Source: Prunella strophiata (lineage: Eukaryota > Chordata > Aves > Passeriformes > Prunellidae). Taken from it: DNA of 64,000 nucleotides. The stretch is taken from contig JAZBQD010000014.1 in NCBI GenBank assembly GCA_036583965.1, forward strand, positions 65,998,395 to 66,062,394, written 5' to 3'. Every line of letters begins with the position of its first letter. Position 1 is the stretch's first letter. The position numbers and the translations under genes were made by a program. Below are positions 39,501 to 47,745 of this stretch, in pieces. Under the pieces are notes generated by a model, which worked only from the letters and a program-made list of their open reading frames with translations, had not been told where the DNA came from and ran no database searches.

Positions 39501-42500
39501 GGAGTTTGACTTGACCATTAAATTTCAACAGAATTTTCAGCTCTTGATGTCAAAATGTTTTCATAAGAAGATTAAACCCCAAAATCCTGGCAGAAAAAAA
39601 AAAAATCAGAGAAGCCAGTATTGAAAACTAAAGACCAAAGAGCTGACATTAGGCCTAGGTCCTACCCTGAACACTTTGCTTCTTTCAAATTAGCAGATCA
39701 GTTTTTGCTATAAAACACCATAATTGAAGTTTTTCAACACCCTGTTAATGATTCTTTCCCAACTTTACTGTACTCTGACACAAACACAAATTTAATTTTT
39801 TTTTAATAAGTTAAATTTAAATTTTTGACTCCATATTCCCTTTCCAAGTAAAAATTCATAAACTTTGTGTTTCAAATGTTGACCTGTGAATTTCTGACTC
39901 TGAAAAGAAAATGTCCTCACACAGCATACAGACAAAAGAAGGTCCTGTGGAAAGTGGAGAGTGTAGCAAACAGGGTATGGTCAAATGTACATCCCTGCCA
40001 AAAATCAATTCTCAGACAAGCTGAGTCTCTGCAGTCCCTCAATGCACTTCCTTAGTGATTAAACCATCAATCCAGTTTTTGAGATCTAGAGGTCAGACAG
40101 GGGTGCACTGAAGGTTAGAAGCAATCTTGGCCTTGACTGCAAGAAGATCACATTCACTTATAGCTAAGGAAACCCAACTCAGAGAAAAAAATGGTTTCTA
40201 AAAGGGATTTTAACTGCAAACATCTTAAAAATGTAATTTAAGTCAGTCATACAGCTGTCCATTACTCCATTGAAGACAGCAAAATTGTAGAACACAGCTG
40301 TAAAGTCAAACCCTCAATTTCAGCTTTTCTGAAGGCTTATTAAAATAAACAGCTGCTGCTAAATAAATTGCACAATTCTGCAGAAGCAGGTGACAATACT
40401 ACTTCTGATCCAAAATAGTTTAAAAAACAATTCTAATTTTCTGGATACTCTTTAATAAGAAAAAGAATTAAAAAATTAAAAATTAAACCTCTTTCATGTT
40501 TACAAGGCATTTAAACAGCTTCAATTTTTATATTAATTGATACCTGATAAATCAGACCAAGCTCCCTTTCACTCACAGCCTCACTGGTTGCTCTGCAAGG
40601 GGCAAACTACCAGTTAGGGAATCATGGAGTGAGGACTGATTTCTGAGTTTGATCATTAAAAATGCATGCAGGAACCACTCCACAAGGAAACCACACAGGG
40701 AGATCCTACACAGAAACAAAGAGCAAAGCCTGTGTTCTTACCAAGCTGCTCCTGCTATCTCTGCACCTCATTCCTCTCCATCCAAAATCCTGGCATGGGT
40801 GTTCATACAGGACACTCAGCTTTGTCATAAACATGGATTACCCATAGGCAAGTAATTACATAAAATGTTACTAATTATTGAGTTTGGATATAGCTTTATT
40901 TTATTGAGAATTCAGCTCAGATAATGTCACTTCACCCCTGGACTGGCATGGGACAGGGTCAAGCCTGTGAAGTGGACCCAACCAGATTCAAAAAACCAAA
41001 CACAAACCAGCAGCTGAGCATCCCAGAGACTGGTACACTCCCCAAAGAAAGGTGGAGAAAAAAAATGAAAGGACTTTGTCCACTTGGTCTAGAAGGAATT
41101 GTAGTTGATGGATTTTAGGATCTGCTTCAGGCACCAGCAAATCCAGCTGTACTAACAACAGTCAGCCCATTCACATGCTCACACAGTGTGAGGTTTACTG
41201 CAGTTACACTGGTCAAATTTAAAAACTCATCATGCTCAACACAATATGTATACACAAAATGGTGCTGAGAATAAAAAATGGCATTAATACTTGGAAGCTG
41301 GGGAGAAAACACACTTTACCTTCCAGAAACCACCAGTGTTCCATCATCCAGCAAATATTCTTTCACATTCTCTGGCAGGGGAAGAATAACACTGGAAGAA
41401 ATGTGAAAATCTCTTTAATACCTTATTATTATATTTTATTAATATAAATATATAATGTTAATATCTTTATTACATTACTATTATATTAATACCTTATTAT
41501 TAGTTGTATATAATTATTATTACTTGTATAATAAAATCCTAGTGAAATAAAATAATTTGGTTTTTTTTCATAGCACATACCCCAATAACACTATGTTTTA
41601 TCCTCTAACATTAAGGAAGAAAATTTGCTTTCACCCATCTTATCCCTCACCCAAAAAAGCCATGACTATTTTCCCTCCATGGAAGCATAGGACAAAAATT
41701 TTAGATGAAATACACAAAAATGCCCCACTCCTTCAAAGCTCTAAGAAATTCCAAGTAAAATTGTGTGCAGCTTGTGAGGAGACAACATGTTGCTCAAACT
41801 AAAGGTTATCTTTCTGAAATCCAAATCAAAATTTGCCTGTGCCACCCTAATGTTCCAAAAATGCTGGGCTATCACTAAACTTACCAAAACTAAGCCTGGG
41901 TTAAACACTAAGAAAGATAAAAGATCAAATGCTTTGATTACTGAAAGCATGATGTCAGCACTTTTTGACCCAACAGGGTGACTCTCTGGACTTTCCTGAG
42001 CTACTGGTAGTTCTTGTAACTATCTCATAGTTACAAGATATAGTTACAGGTGCTGCAGCAGCACCTTAGAAACTGCAGAATTTCCTGGGGCTTCCAGAAA
42101 TACTCAGAAACACCAAGCTGGCCACTTGGGTTGGATCTACTCAGTCACAGTTTAAGTAGGCAAGCAGAAACAGTGTGGATATTTTCTGATACTCAGCCTG
42201 GAGTCCCACCAGGAGAGCAGGGAGCACAGGGGTACCTGGCCTGCCCCAGGGCTTCCCAAAACACTCCCTTGGGATGCAGAGACAAGAGCCCAGCTCCCTG
42301 GACTGCAGCTGATGGCTCAATCCATCCTTCACCACCCCCAGCCCAGCTCTGCCCCAACACAAGCCCATTTTCACCCCAGCCCAGCCCCACAGAATCCCAG
42401 AATGGGTCAGGTTGGAAGGGAGCACAGGGCTCATCTGCTCCAACCTCCCTGCTCAAGCAGGGCCATCCCAGGGCACAGGGATGTGTCCAAACATTTCTGG

Positions 42501-43375
42501 AACATTTCCACTGAGGGAGACTCCACAGCCTCTCTGCACAATCTGCTCCAGTGCTCGGTCACTGCTCAGGACAGAAATTCTTCCTCATGTTCAGGTGGAA
42601 CTTCCTGAGCATCACTTTCTGCCCCTTGCCCTCTACAGCTGGGCACCACCAAGCAGAGCCTGGTCCATCCTTTGGCACCCCCTCTTTAGATATTTATCTC
42701 CATTAATGAAGTCCCCTCTCAGTCATCCTTTTTCCTTCCAGTACCTGAAGGGAACTTGCAGGAAAGATGGAGCAAGACTATTTACAAGAGCTTGCAGTGA
42801 CAGCACATAGGGGAATGGGTTCAAATTGAGAGAGAGTCGGTTTAGACAAATATTAGGAAGAAAATCTTTCTTGTGAGGGTGGTGAGGCCCTGGCACAGGT
42901 TTCCCAGAGAAGCTGTGTCTGCCTCATCCCTGGAGGCTGGAAGGAGCTTGGAGCACCTGGTCTAGAAGAAGGTGTCCTTGCCCATGGCAGGGGATTGGAA
43001 GCAGATGATCTTTAAGGTCCCTCCTAACCCAAACCATTCTGTGATCCCGAGGCTGAACAGGCCCGGTTCTCTCAGCTTTTCCAGCCCCTTAATCACGCTC
43101 CTAGCCCTGCACTGGACCCGTCTCGAGAGCTCCGAGTCCCTCCCGCTCTGAGGAGCCCAGAACCGGACCCAGCACTCCAGGTGAGCCTCAGCAGGGCTGA
43201 GGGAAAGGGCAAAACACTCTCACTCTCCCTCGCCCCACACTCCTCCCCACGCCCGCCCCTCACCGCCTCTCCCAGCCCCCGCCGCCCCTCACCGCCCGCA
43301 CCTGCGGATGGTGACGGCCTTGAAGAGCGGGTACCACACGGAGAACTGGCAGTGCGCCACCTGCTCCTTCTTCAT
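12493..43375 (-). CDS. CDC123: CDC123: eIF2 assembly chaperone (D123 family), 13 coding exons
   Basis: CDC123 (D123) is a cytosolic ATP-grasp-fold protein that binds eIF2-gamma and promotes assembly of the eIF2 heterotrimer, which is needed for translation initiation. Thirteen exons with GT-AG borders encode a nominal 335 residues (human 336), in order: start [16 protein letters not shown], the acidic linker with WSDDEN, APEFPEF...[71 protein letters not shown], the metal-binding [14 protein letters not shown] segment, [17 protein letters not shown] and the tail KRNQQDDD. It shares a CpG-rich promoter head-to-head with NUDT5. Two exons (3 and 11) each carry one base more than the reading frame allows, so the frame as printed is broken twice. 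Identity is certain; whether the breaks are real or sequence errors is open. Confidence 0.96.
13333..13470 (-). CDS. CDC123: CDC123 exon 12
   Basis: 46 codons (nominal residues 282-327) from [12 protein letters not shown] through [18 protein letters not shown]. The pyrimidine-rich acceptor ends CCAAAG and the donor is CTG|GTAAGA. Reading past the donor would give a false basic C-terminus ending at 13303. The exon starts in phase 0, but exon 11 as printed ends in phase 1. Confidence 0.93.
15244..15373 (-). CDS. CDC123: CDC123 exon 11 (one base over frame)
   Basis: 130 nt encoding [25 protein letters not shown] and a variable linker ending in ...EATE. It holds the Asp-x-Asn metal-binding motif of the ATP-grasp fold. 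The length is 3n+1, whereas both neighbouring junctions need 3n. The excess falls at the end, where GAAGCAG precedes the donor GTGAGA and other vertebrates have a six-base Glu-Gln pair. Exon identity is sure; the final bases are suspect. Confidence 0.9.
19262..19545 (-). mobile_element. CR1 LINE 3' fragment (-)
   Basis: It begins with AGGTTGGAAAAGTCCTTTAA and continues through the CR1 reverse-complement pattern (accacacccctaagcac, then tctttcaaacagttgagg). The element reads leftwards, in the sense direction of CDC123, inside intron 10. Confidence 0.85.
19766..19985. mobile_element. Two abutting CR1 ends in opposite orientation
   Basis: 19766-19905 is a reverse-orientation CR1 end (cacagaatatcctgagttgg, then agggacccac). 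19905-19985 is a forward CR1 end (aggtcccttccaactgaaat before ATAGTCCTATTCTACTCT). Two insertions have met, or one invaded the other. Intronic in CDC123. Confidence 0.75.
20408..20436 (-). CDS. CDC123: CDC123 exon 10 (29 nt)
   Basis: Encodes [10 protein letters not shown] (residues 229-238) between a TTTTCAG acceptor and the donor AGG|GTAAGTG. It enters with two bases completing the Phe codon and leaves in phase 0. Confidence 0.93.
23707..23829 (-). CDS. CDC123: CDC123 exon 9
   Basis: 123 nt encoding (G)[30 protein letters not shown] and [10 protein letters not shown] (residues 188-228), with the last base starting the Phe codon finished by exon 10. Acceptor ATTGACAG, donor GACT|GTAAGT. Confidence 0.95.
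26051..26083. repeat. Short tandem repeat, about 11-bp unit x3
   Basis: Three near-copies of CTAAATTTACC in tandem, the middle one a base shorter. Confidence 0.8.
26689..26764 (-). CDS. CDC123: CDC123 exon 8
   Basis: 76 nt encoding [18 protein letters not shown] and VKENKLL(G), residues 163-187 plus one base. This is among the most conserved D123 stretches. Acceptor TTCCACAG, donor TTAG|GTAAGG. Confidence 0.95.
26965..27250. mobile_element. CR1 fragments: short (-) piece then (+) 3' fragment
   Basis: 26965-27015 reads as a reverse CR1 end (atcacagaatgctttcagtt). From about 27015 to 27250 a forward CR1 3' portion follows (gaggttttcaaaccagat, then ggatggactagacacctgct). Intronic in CDC123. 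Confidence 0.75.
28375..28423 (-). CDS. CDC123: CDC123 exon 7 (49 nt)
   Basis: Encodes (P)[16 protein letters not shown], residues 146-162. Acceptor CTCTTCCAG, donor GAG|GTAGGA. Phases fit exons 6 and 8. Confidence 0.95.
28739..29590 (+). other. Long unexplained open frame antisense within CDC123 intron 6
   Basis: 283 codons are open. The first codon is TTG; the first ATG is at 28817, leaving 257 codons before TAA. The predicted protein is rich in Ser, Thr, Phe, His, Asn and Cys, with no signal peptide, transmembrane run, zinc-finger pattern or family motif that I recognise, and no retroelement signature. It is unspliced and has no evident promoter. DNA of this AT content should meet a stop about every 15-20 codons, so the length is unusual, but nothing else supports coding. 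It is the longest open frame in the window outside recognised genes and repeats. Confidence 0.3.
32916..33540 (-). mobile_element. Solo LTR, ERVK-like, copy B, in CDC123 intron 6
   Basis: A 625-bp relative of the LTR at 3351-3974, highly similar along its whole length, with the same TGTC...GACA ends and minus orientation. TATA-like and AATAAA elements sit at the equivalent places, near 33127-33136 and 33028-33033, and point the same way as CDC123 transcription. Unlike copy A, its flanks (CCAGGG before, CCTACT after) do not match, so no target duplication is visible. No internal viral sequence is present. Confidence 0.88.
35201..35307 (-). CDS. CDC123: CDC123 exon 6
   Basis: 107 nt encoding [19 protein letters not shown] and [16 protein letters not shown], residues 111-145 plus two bases of Pro146. 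Acceptor TTTTTTTAG, donor CC|GTAAGTG. Confidence 0.95.
35853..35933. repeat. 34-bp stem hairpin in CDC123 intron 5
   Basis: Arms 35853-35886 and 35900-35933 pair over 34 positions with three mismatches (A-C, T-C, A-A) and one G-U, around a 13-nt loop. The whole is 81 nt, about the size of a microRNA precursor or a foldback (MITE-type) element. No terminal target duplication was seen. It lies between exons 6 and 5 of CDC123. Confidence 0.85.
36051..36146 (-). CDS. CDC123: CDC123 exon 5
   Basis: 32 codons, [17 protein letters not shown] then [15 protein letters not shown] (residues 79-110), in phase 0 at both ends. Acceptor TTCATTCAG, donor AGG|GTAAGA. Confidence 0.95.
38577..38609 (-). CDS. 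CDC123: CDC123 exon 4 (33 nt)
   Basis: Eleven codons, [11 protein letters not shown], in phase 0 at both ends. Acceptor TTTTGAACAG, donor AAG|GTAAGG. This is the conserved acidic WSDDEN motif. Confidence 0.95.
39408..39463 (-). CDS. CDC123: CDC123 exon 3 (one base over frame)
   Basis: The start reads REDPP in the frame set by exon 2, and the end reads SDDAEEIQ in the frame required by exon 4, but the exon is 56 nt where 3n+1 is needed. Read straight through, a TGA stop follows CSGGE. The extra base lies between the DPP and SAQEGSDD portions, most simply in the AA of CCAAGTC (TT at 39450-39451 on the plus strand). Acceptor GTTTCAG and donor CAG|GTCAGT are good. Confidence 0.88.
41320..41391 (-). 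CDS. CDC123: CDC123 exon 2
   Basis: 72 nt encoding (S)[17 protein letters not shown] then TLVVSG plus two bases of Arg49. Acceptor TTCTTCCAG, donor GGAAG|GTAAAG. Confidence 0.94.
41416..41545. repeat. AT-rich low-complexity tract
   Basis: About 130 bp that is nearly pure A/T, with the phrase ATACCTTATTATTA occurring twice about 70 bp apart. It lies in CDC123 intron 1, just upstream of the exon 2 acceptor. Confidence 0.85.
42012..42038. repeat. Perfect 12-bp palindromic hairpin, 3-nt loop
   Basis: TCTTGTAACTAT - CTC - ATAGTTACAAGA, immediately followed by a third partial copy (TATAGTTACAGG). CDC123 intron 1. Confidence 0.85.
42388..42732 (-). mobile_element. CR1 LINE (-), outer element, 3' part
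   Basis: A reverse-orientation CR1 3' end, beginning CACAGAATCCCAGAATGG and then gtcaggttggaagggagc. It continues to 'cccctctcagtcatcc', where a second CR1 interrupts it. The missing continuation resumes at 43050. CDC123 intron 1. Confidence 0.88.
42733..43049 (+). mobile_element. CR1 LINE (+) inserted inside another CR1
   Basis: A forward CR1 3' piece from 'gtacctgaagggaacttgc' through 'gaggccctggcacaggtttc' to the terminus CCATTCTGTGATCCC. The sequence on either side joins into one reverse-orientation CR1, so this is a younger nested insertion. Confidence 0.85.
43050..43230 (-). mobile_element. CR1 LINE (-), outer element, continuation
   Basis: Resumes with 'aggctgaacaggcccggtt' and runs through 'cagcactccaggtgagcctc' to the edge of the CpG-rich promoter, ending about 70 bp from CDC123 exon 1. 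The right boundary is blurred. Confidence 0.8.
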
Positions 43376-43600
43376 CCTCCTCCTCTTCCTCCTCCTCGCT
43401 CCCGGAAGCTGCCGCTCCGCCCGGAACCTCCCCTGGCAGCTCCGGGCGCCGCCCGGCGCCATCGGCGGCGCACAGGCCCGGCGCCGCCCCGCCGCCTCAG
43501 CGCTGCCGGTGCCGGCGGCGCCCGGAGCCGCCCCGAGCCGAGGATCGCTGAGTAACGTGTTACCCTTCTGGGTTCTGCTCTCCTCCCCGCGTGTGCCCTG
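43240..43600. promoter_or_regulatory. Bidirectional CpG-rich promoter of CDC123 (-) and NUDT5 (+)
   Basis: A dense CpG block, the richest in the window, covers CDC123 exon 1 and the sequence upstream of it. It includes an ETS-type site, CCGGAAG, at 43402-43408 about 30 bp upstream of the CDC123 ATG, a typical element of TATA-less bidirectional promoters. NUDT5 reads away to the right, and its non-coding first exon should start in this block; a possible donor lies in CGCTGA|GTAACG near 43550, but this is weak. Transcription start sites cannot be fixed from sequence. Confidence 0.8.
43302..43375 (-). CDS. CDC123: CDC123 exon 1 with start codon
   Basis: The ATG at 43375-43373 begins [18 protein letters not shown] followed by KAVTIR. 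The upstream open frame continues but is GC-rich 5' UTR or promoter; family alignment fixes this Met as the start. Donor CGCAG|GTGCGG. It lies inside the CpG-rich promoter block. Confidence 0.95.
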
Positions 43601-43616
43601 CATGGAGCTGTGCCAT

Positions 43617-44165
43617 AGACTCGTGGGGTGTTAAGGGGCTGGAAGGGAGCTTAAAGATCATCCAGTTGCAATCGCCCCCTGCCTGTGGGTTGGGACACCT
43701 CCCGTGAGAGAGGGTTGATCAAGGTTTATCCGACCTGGCATCTACAGCTCCCTGGGCAATCTGTTCTGGTGTCTCACCACCCTCACAGTGAAGGATTTCT
43801 TCCTAATATCTCACCTAAATTTCCTCTCTTTTAATTTGTACCCATTACCCCTTGTTCTATCACTGCAGTTCTGAATATGCCCTCTCCAGCTTCCCTGTAG
43901 CGAATTCAGGTGCTGGAAGGTGCTCTGAAGTCTCCTCACAACCTTCTCCAATTTTCTCAGCCTGTCTTTGTAGGGGAGGTGTTGCAGTCCTTTTATCAAC
44001 TTCGTGGCTTCCTCTGGACTTGCTCCAGCGGTTCCATGTCCTTGTAGTTTTGGGGACACAGAACTGTGCCCAGGGCTCCAGGTGGGCTCTCACAAGGCCA
44101 GGGGAGAGGGGCAGAATCCTTGGCTGCAGCCCTCGGCTCTGAGCTCGCATTGTCAGCTCATCTTA
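43617..44165 (-). mobile_element. CR1 LINE (-) beside the shared promoter
   Basis: About 550 bp of reverse-orientation CR1, from 'ggctggaagggagcttaaag' through 'gtgaaggatttcttcctaat' to 'ccaggtgggctctcacaagg'. It begins within about 20-60 bp of the CpG block, on the NUDT5 side, in the presumed NUDT5 intron 1. The open frames inside it are repeat shadows. Confidence 0.9.
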
Positions 44166-44202
44166 ACTTTTTTATCAACCCCCATTTCATTTTGTTCAGT
44201 CC

Positions 44203-44240
44203 TAAATCAAGCATTAACAGTTAAATCAAGCATCAACAGA
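44203..44240. repeat. 19-bp tandem duplication
   Basis: TAAATCAAGCATTAACAGT followed directly by TAAATCAAGCATCAACAGA. Confidence 0.9.
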
Positions 44241-47200
44241 GTAGTGTGGGGGATATTTAAGCCCCGTGGCTCAGGTGTTGTGTCCCCTCCATGGCGATGT
44301 TTCCATGTGATGTTTCCTCCTGAGCTCTCCCATCTGCAGCCTGTGTGACACCTCAGCTCTTGGGAAGTTTGATAACAGCCTGGAGCTGCCTCTCACCCTC
44401 TTCTGCTCCTGTGAGATAATCCTTGTTTGCTCAGCAGTTGCTTGCCCATGTTTTATTTGGCACTCAGTGGGTCATTCATACTTCTAGATACCACGATAAA
44501 AATGAAACGTTCTCCCCCTACTTTTCTTCCTCCCCTCAACTTAATTTGTACTTAATTGATTTTGTTTCTAGAATCATAGCACTAAAATGCAAGTAACAAG
44601 TTTAAAGTGCCTTAAGTTTTAACATTTTTAATGATGTTTATCTTCAGCCTAGGTGTCTCATATTGCTGTTGGTTAAATCTTGCATAAAATGTTGCCAGTG
44701 TCTCTTTTGCACATTCTTTATAAGAAACTCTGTGTTTCATTTGCTGCCTTGAAAGGAAGCCACTCAGTAAAGAAATAAGCAATGGGAATAAAGTTGCATG
44801 TTTTATAAATGGCATGGCTTTTTCAGGACAGAATTTGACCCCAGTTTGAAATAAATGGAAGAAGCAGCATGATTTGCCAGAGTACACTGTAACATTGGGC
44901 ACAAAAACTACCAGACAAAGTAGAAAATGTTTATTTTTCCCCATAATTGATAGTTTGAGTGCTGTTGATTCTTGTTAAGGCAGCTGATAAATGTGGGCAC
45001 TTTGATATATTCTTAAGATTGCATTTATAACAATTAAAAATGTGTATTCTTAGAACTCTTGCAATCCCAAGTCAGGTAGCCAGGCTGCATTGAATTTTTA
45101 ACTCAAATGAACTCATATTTATATGCAGAGGGAATTTCATGTGACAGAAGAACTGCAAGACAAGGCATGTTCTGAAAGCTAAATAGGCCCTTAGAAATCT
45201 CACATTTTAGTGTTAAATTTAATTTTCGGTTGCAGCTAATTTTGTTTATGAACAAGTGATGTTGCCATCCTTGACAGCATGACTAAAGTGAGATTCCAGA
45301 ATTGCAGCCTTCATTTAACCAAACAGTATTTCAGCTTTCTAACAGCAGAAATTCTCACTTCTCTACTGCCAACTGAATCTGGACAAAAATACTGTTTTGG
45401 TGGAACTTTTATAAATGTCACTATACATAGAGTTACTGCACCCACTTGTGGAGGAGACCCAAATTACAGAAGCTGGGATAGATCAGCATTCCCCTCTCTT
45501 TGAGGTGTTCACCCATTTTAGATTTTAGTGATAATTCAAACCACTGAAATTTTTGTTGTTGTTGTTGTTTTAAGCAGCAAGTCACTGCTGAATCTCTCAG
45601 GAGAGAACAAGCTGTTTTGAAAACAGGTTCTGCCATGAGATGAGGTTCTAGTATTTTTTTTCATGATAGAACTGGTATTTGTGCAGAAGGATTAGTGTGA
45701 TCAATGGAACAGGATTTCCTGTGAGGGGAGAGTAAAAGAGGAAGACTTAGCCCAATCCAAAGACAACTTTAACAAGGCCATGGTTCACTCTCTCCTCCTC
45801 TGATATATTTATATTGTTATAATCTTTCCAAATGTAGGAGGTGAATTTGCTGTAGCTGGGTATGTAAGGTTTTTGAGGTTTTAAAGACATCACACAGAGC
45901 CTCCTTTGACTGTTTTCTCCTGGGCTGTGCTTCTTTTGCATATGTTTGGTGGAAAGCTTGATCTTGTATTTGAGAGTCACAGCATGAGACCATGGCCATT
46001 GTCCAGATAAAACTCTTCTATCCTAAGAGAAGGGAGTTCCAAACATTGGAACAGCTGACTGAAGTGGGATAGAAACTGGAACACAAACAACTGAACAGTT
46101 TGGTGTACAAATAGTGGTAAGGTAGATGATAAAACTATGTAGTTTTGAAAAGGAGCTTCATTGCCTTGAGAGAATATTATAGAACTTTTTTTTAAGGAAT
46201 AGAATTTGGTTTAACAGGTCAGGGTTTCTTTTCAGGACTTGTGTTACATAAAACCAATCTGCACTTTTGACCTCTGTCACCTACTTCATCCAAAACCACT
46301 TTCTTAAGACTTAAGAGCCTGCCCTGTGTACAGATCAAGGAAATGTTTTCATGTACTGTAGTTTTACTCCTGCTGATAAACAGAAATATTTAGTCCTACC
46401 TGTTCATTTTTACTACTTACTGCAAGTAAATGTCAATCCAGTGTGTAAGAAAGCTGATTGTTGCTCTTTCATGTTTCACAAGTGTGCAACAGATGTTACC
46501 ACAAAAGGATAAAGATGAAGTGAAAAATGGAAGTGCTAAAGTTGGGTGTGACAGAGAAGATTTTCACACATTTTGGTGCTGTTCATTGCTAGAGACCACA
46601 CAGAGCCTTATTAATCCGTAGCTGAGTCATGGAAGATTCTTTTTGACTTTATGGAAAGTTTATGACCATCAATGCTATGGATGATTGAGATATTTGTCTC
46701 ATCTCATCTCTTCTGGTGTTTAAACTGATTTGTTTCTTTTCACTGGCTTTTGCTTATGATTCATGATGATTTTCAGGACTTCAGTATTAAGTTAATATCA
46801 GAGATGGTTTCTCTGGTATAAGTTTCTGTGCTGAAAGTGCCCTGTAGTTCTACAGTGACACAGGGTCAGTCTCTAATACATTTTTTTTCTGCTGCCTGCT
46901 GTGTCTTTAGGCTGGAACTGGATGGAGGGAGTGCACAATCTCAATTTCCTGGTGATGCAGGCTGAGGCACAAACTGCAGGTGCAGAGCCTTGCTTTGGGC
47001 ATTTTTTTACTGAAAATGCTGCCTTTTGCATGGTGTTGGGCACATCATTCCCAGTAAGAGACTGACATGCCATGGTCACACCATCACACCAGCCCCATGT
47101 GCTGCCCCATGTTTTTTGACCTTGCTTTTTAGTGGAAGGATTGAGTAATTTACATGTTTATTTGTGAGCTGGAGATAGGTTCTAGTTCTTATTTTTAATA

Positions 47201-47655
47201 GCTGACAGTTTTTACCACTGAAGTCCTCTTGGTATAAGGGGTTTTTTCTGCACTTTCACAGTGGAGTGCACAGTCCTGTTGCCCAGACATTGTTGACAGA
47301 GCATTTCACCCAGATCAGAGTGAAACTATTTGAAAAGGATTAATTGTCTGTATGTGTGTCTGACATTTGAATAGTTAAGAAAAGTGTCTTCAGCTGGCTT
47401 AGCTGCCTGACAGCACATAGGACTATTAAAACTATACAAATCAGGGATTTGACCCAAATTTACATTTCTCCTTTGAATTATTTGACTCTGAAATCACTGG
47501 GTGGAGCTGAAAACATGAATTGAACTTGCCATCACACGTCCCTGACTTTCTCCAACGAGCTATATTTGTTAATTTACGGTGCAGAAATGAACCTTTTAAC
47601 TTTACACTGAAAGCAAATATTGATTTTGTTTCATATATATCTGGACTTTGCACAG
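44241..47655 (+). other. NUDT5 5' intron: non-coding
   Basis: Between the promoter block and the first coding exon. It contains a short GTT microsatellite (about 45551-45570) and otherwise no recognised repeat or exon. A further non-coding NUDT5 exon could lie here unseen. Confidence 0.6.
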
Positions 47656-47682
47656 GAGGGGGAAAACCTGACATTCCTGAAA
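47656..47682 (+). other. NUDT5: NUDT5 5' UTR part of first coding exon
   Basis: The acceptor CTTTGCACAG ends at 47655, followed by 27 nt of leader before the ATG. This suggests that at least one upstream non-coding exon is spliced to it. Confidence 0.6.
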
Positions 47683-47745
47683 ATGGCAGCTGAGACATCC
47701 ACAGAAGTTGCAAAAACAGCAAAACAATTCGTCCTTAAGGAAGAG
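47683..47745 (+). CDS. NUDT5: NUDT5 coding exon 1
   Basis: 21 codons, [20 protein letters not shown] then E, ending in phase 0 at GAG|GTACAG. The context AAAATGG is a good start. This N-terminal arm is diverged from human but the same length. Confidence 0.9.

Larger units (their letters stand above)
36147..41319 (-). other. CDC123 introns 2-4: non-coding
   Basis: Intronic sequence around exons 3 and 4. No repeat family or other gene was recognised. Confidence 0.65.

Noticed and set aside
42050..42514. 154-codon open frame near 42.1-42.5 kb
   Set aside because: Its second half runs into the reverse CR1 at 42388, and it has no splice or family support.
43181..43634. Long Ala/Arg/Pro-rich frames in the CpG block as proteins
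   Set aside because: Stop-poor GC-rich promoter DNA overlapping CDC123 exon 1; only the MKKEQ... portion has family support.
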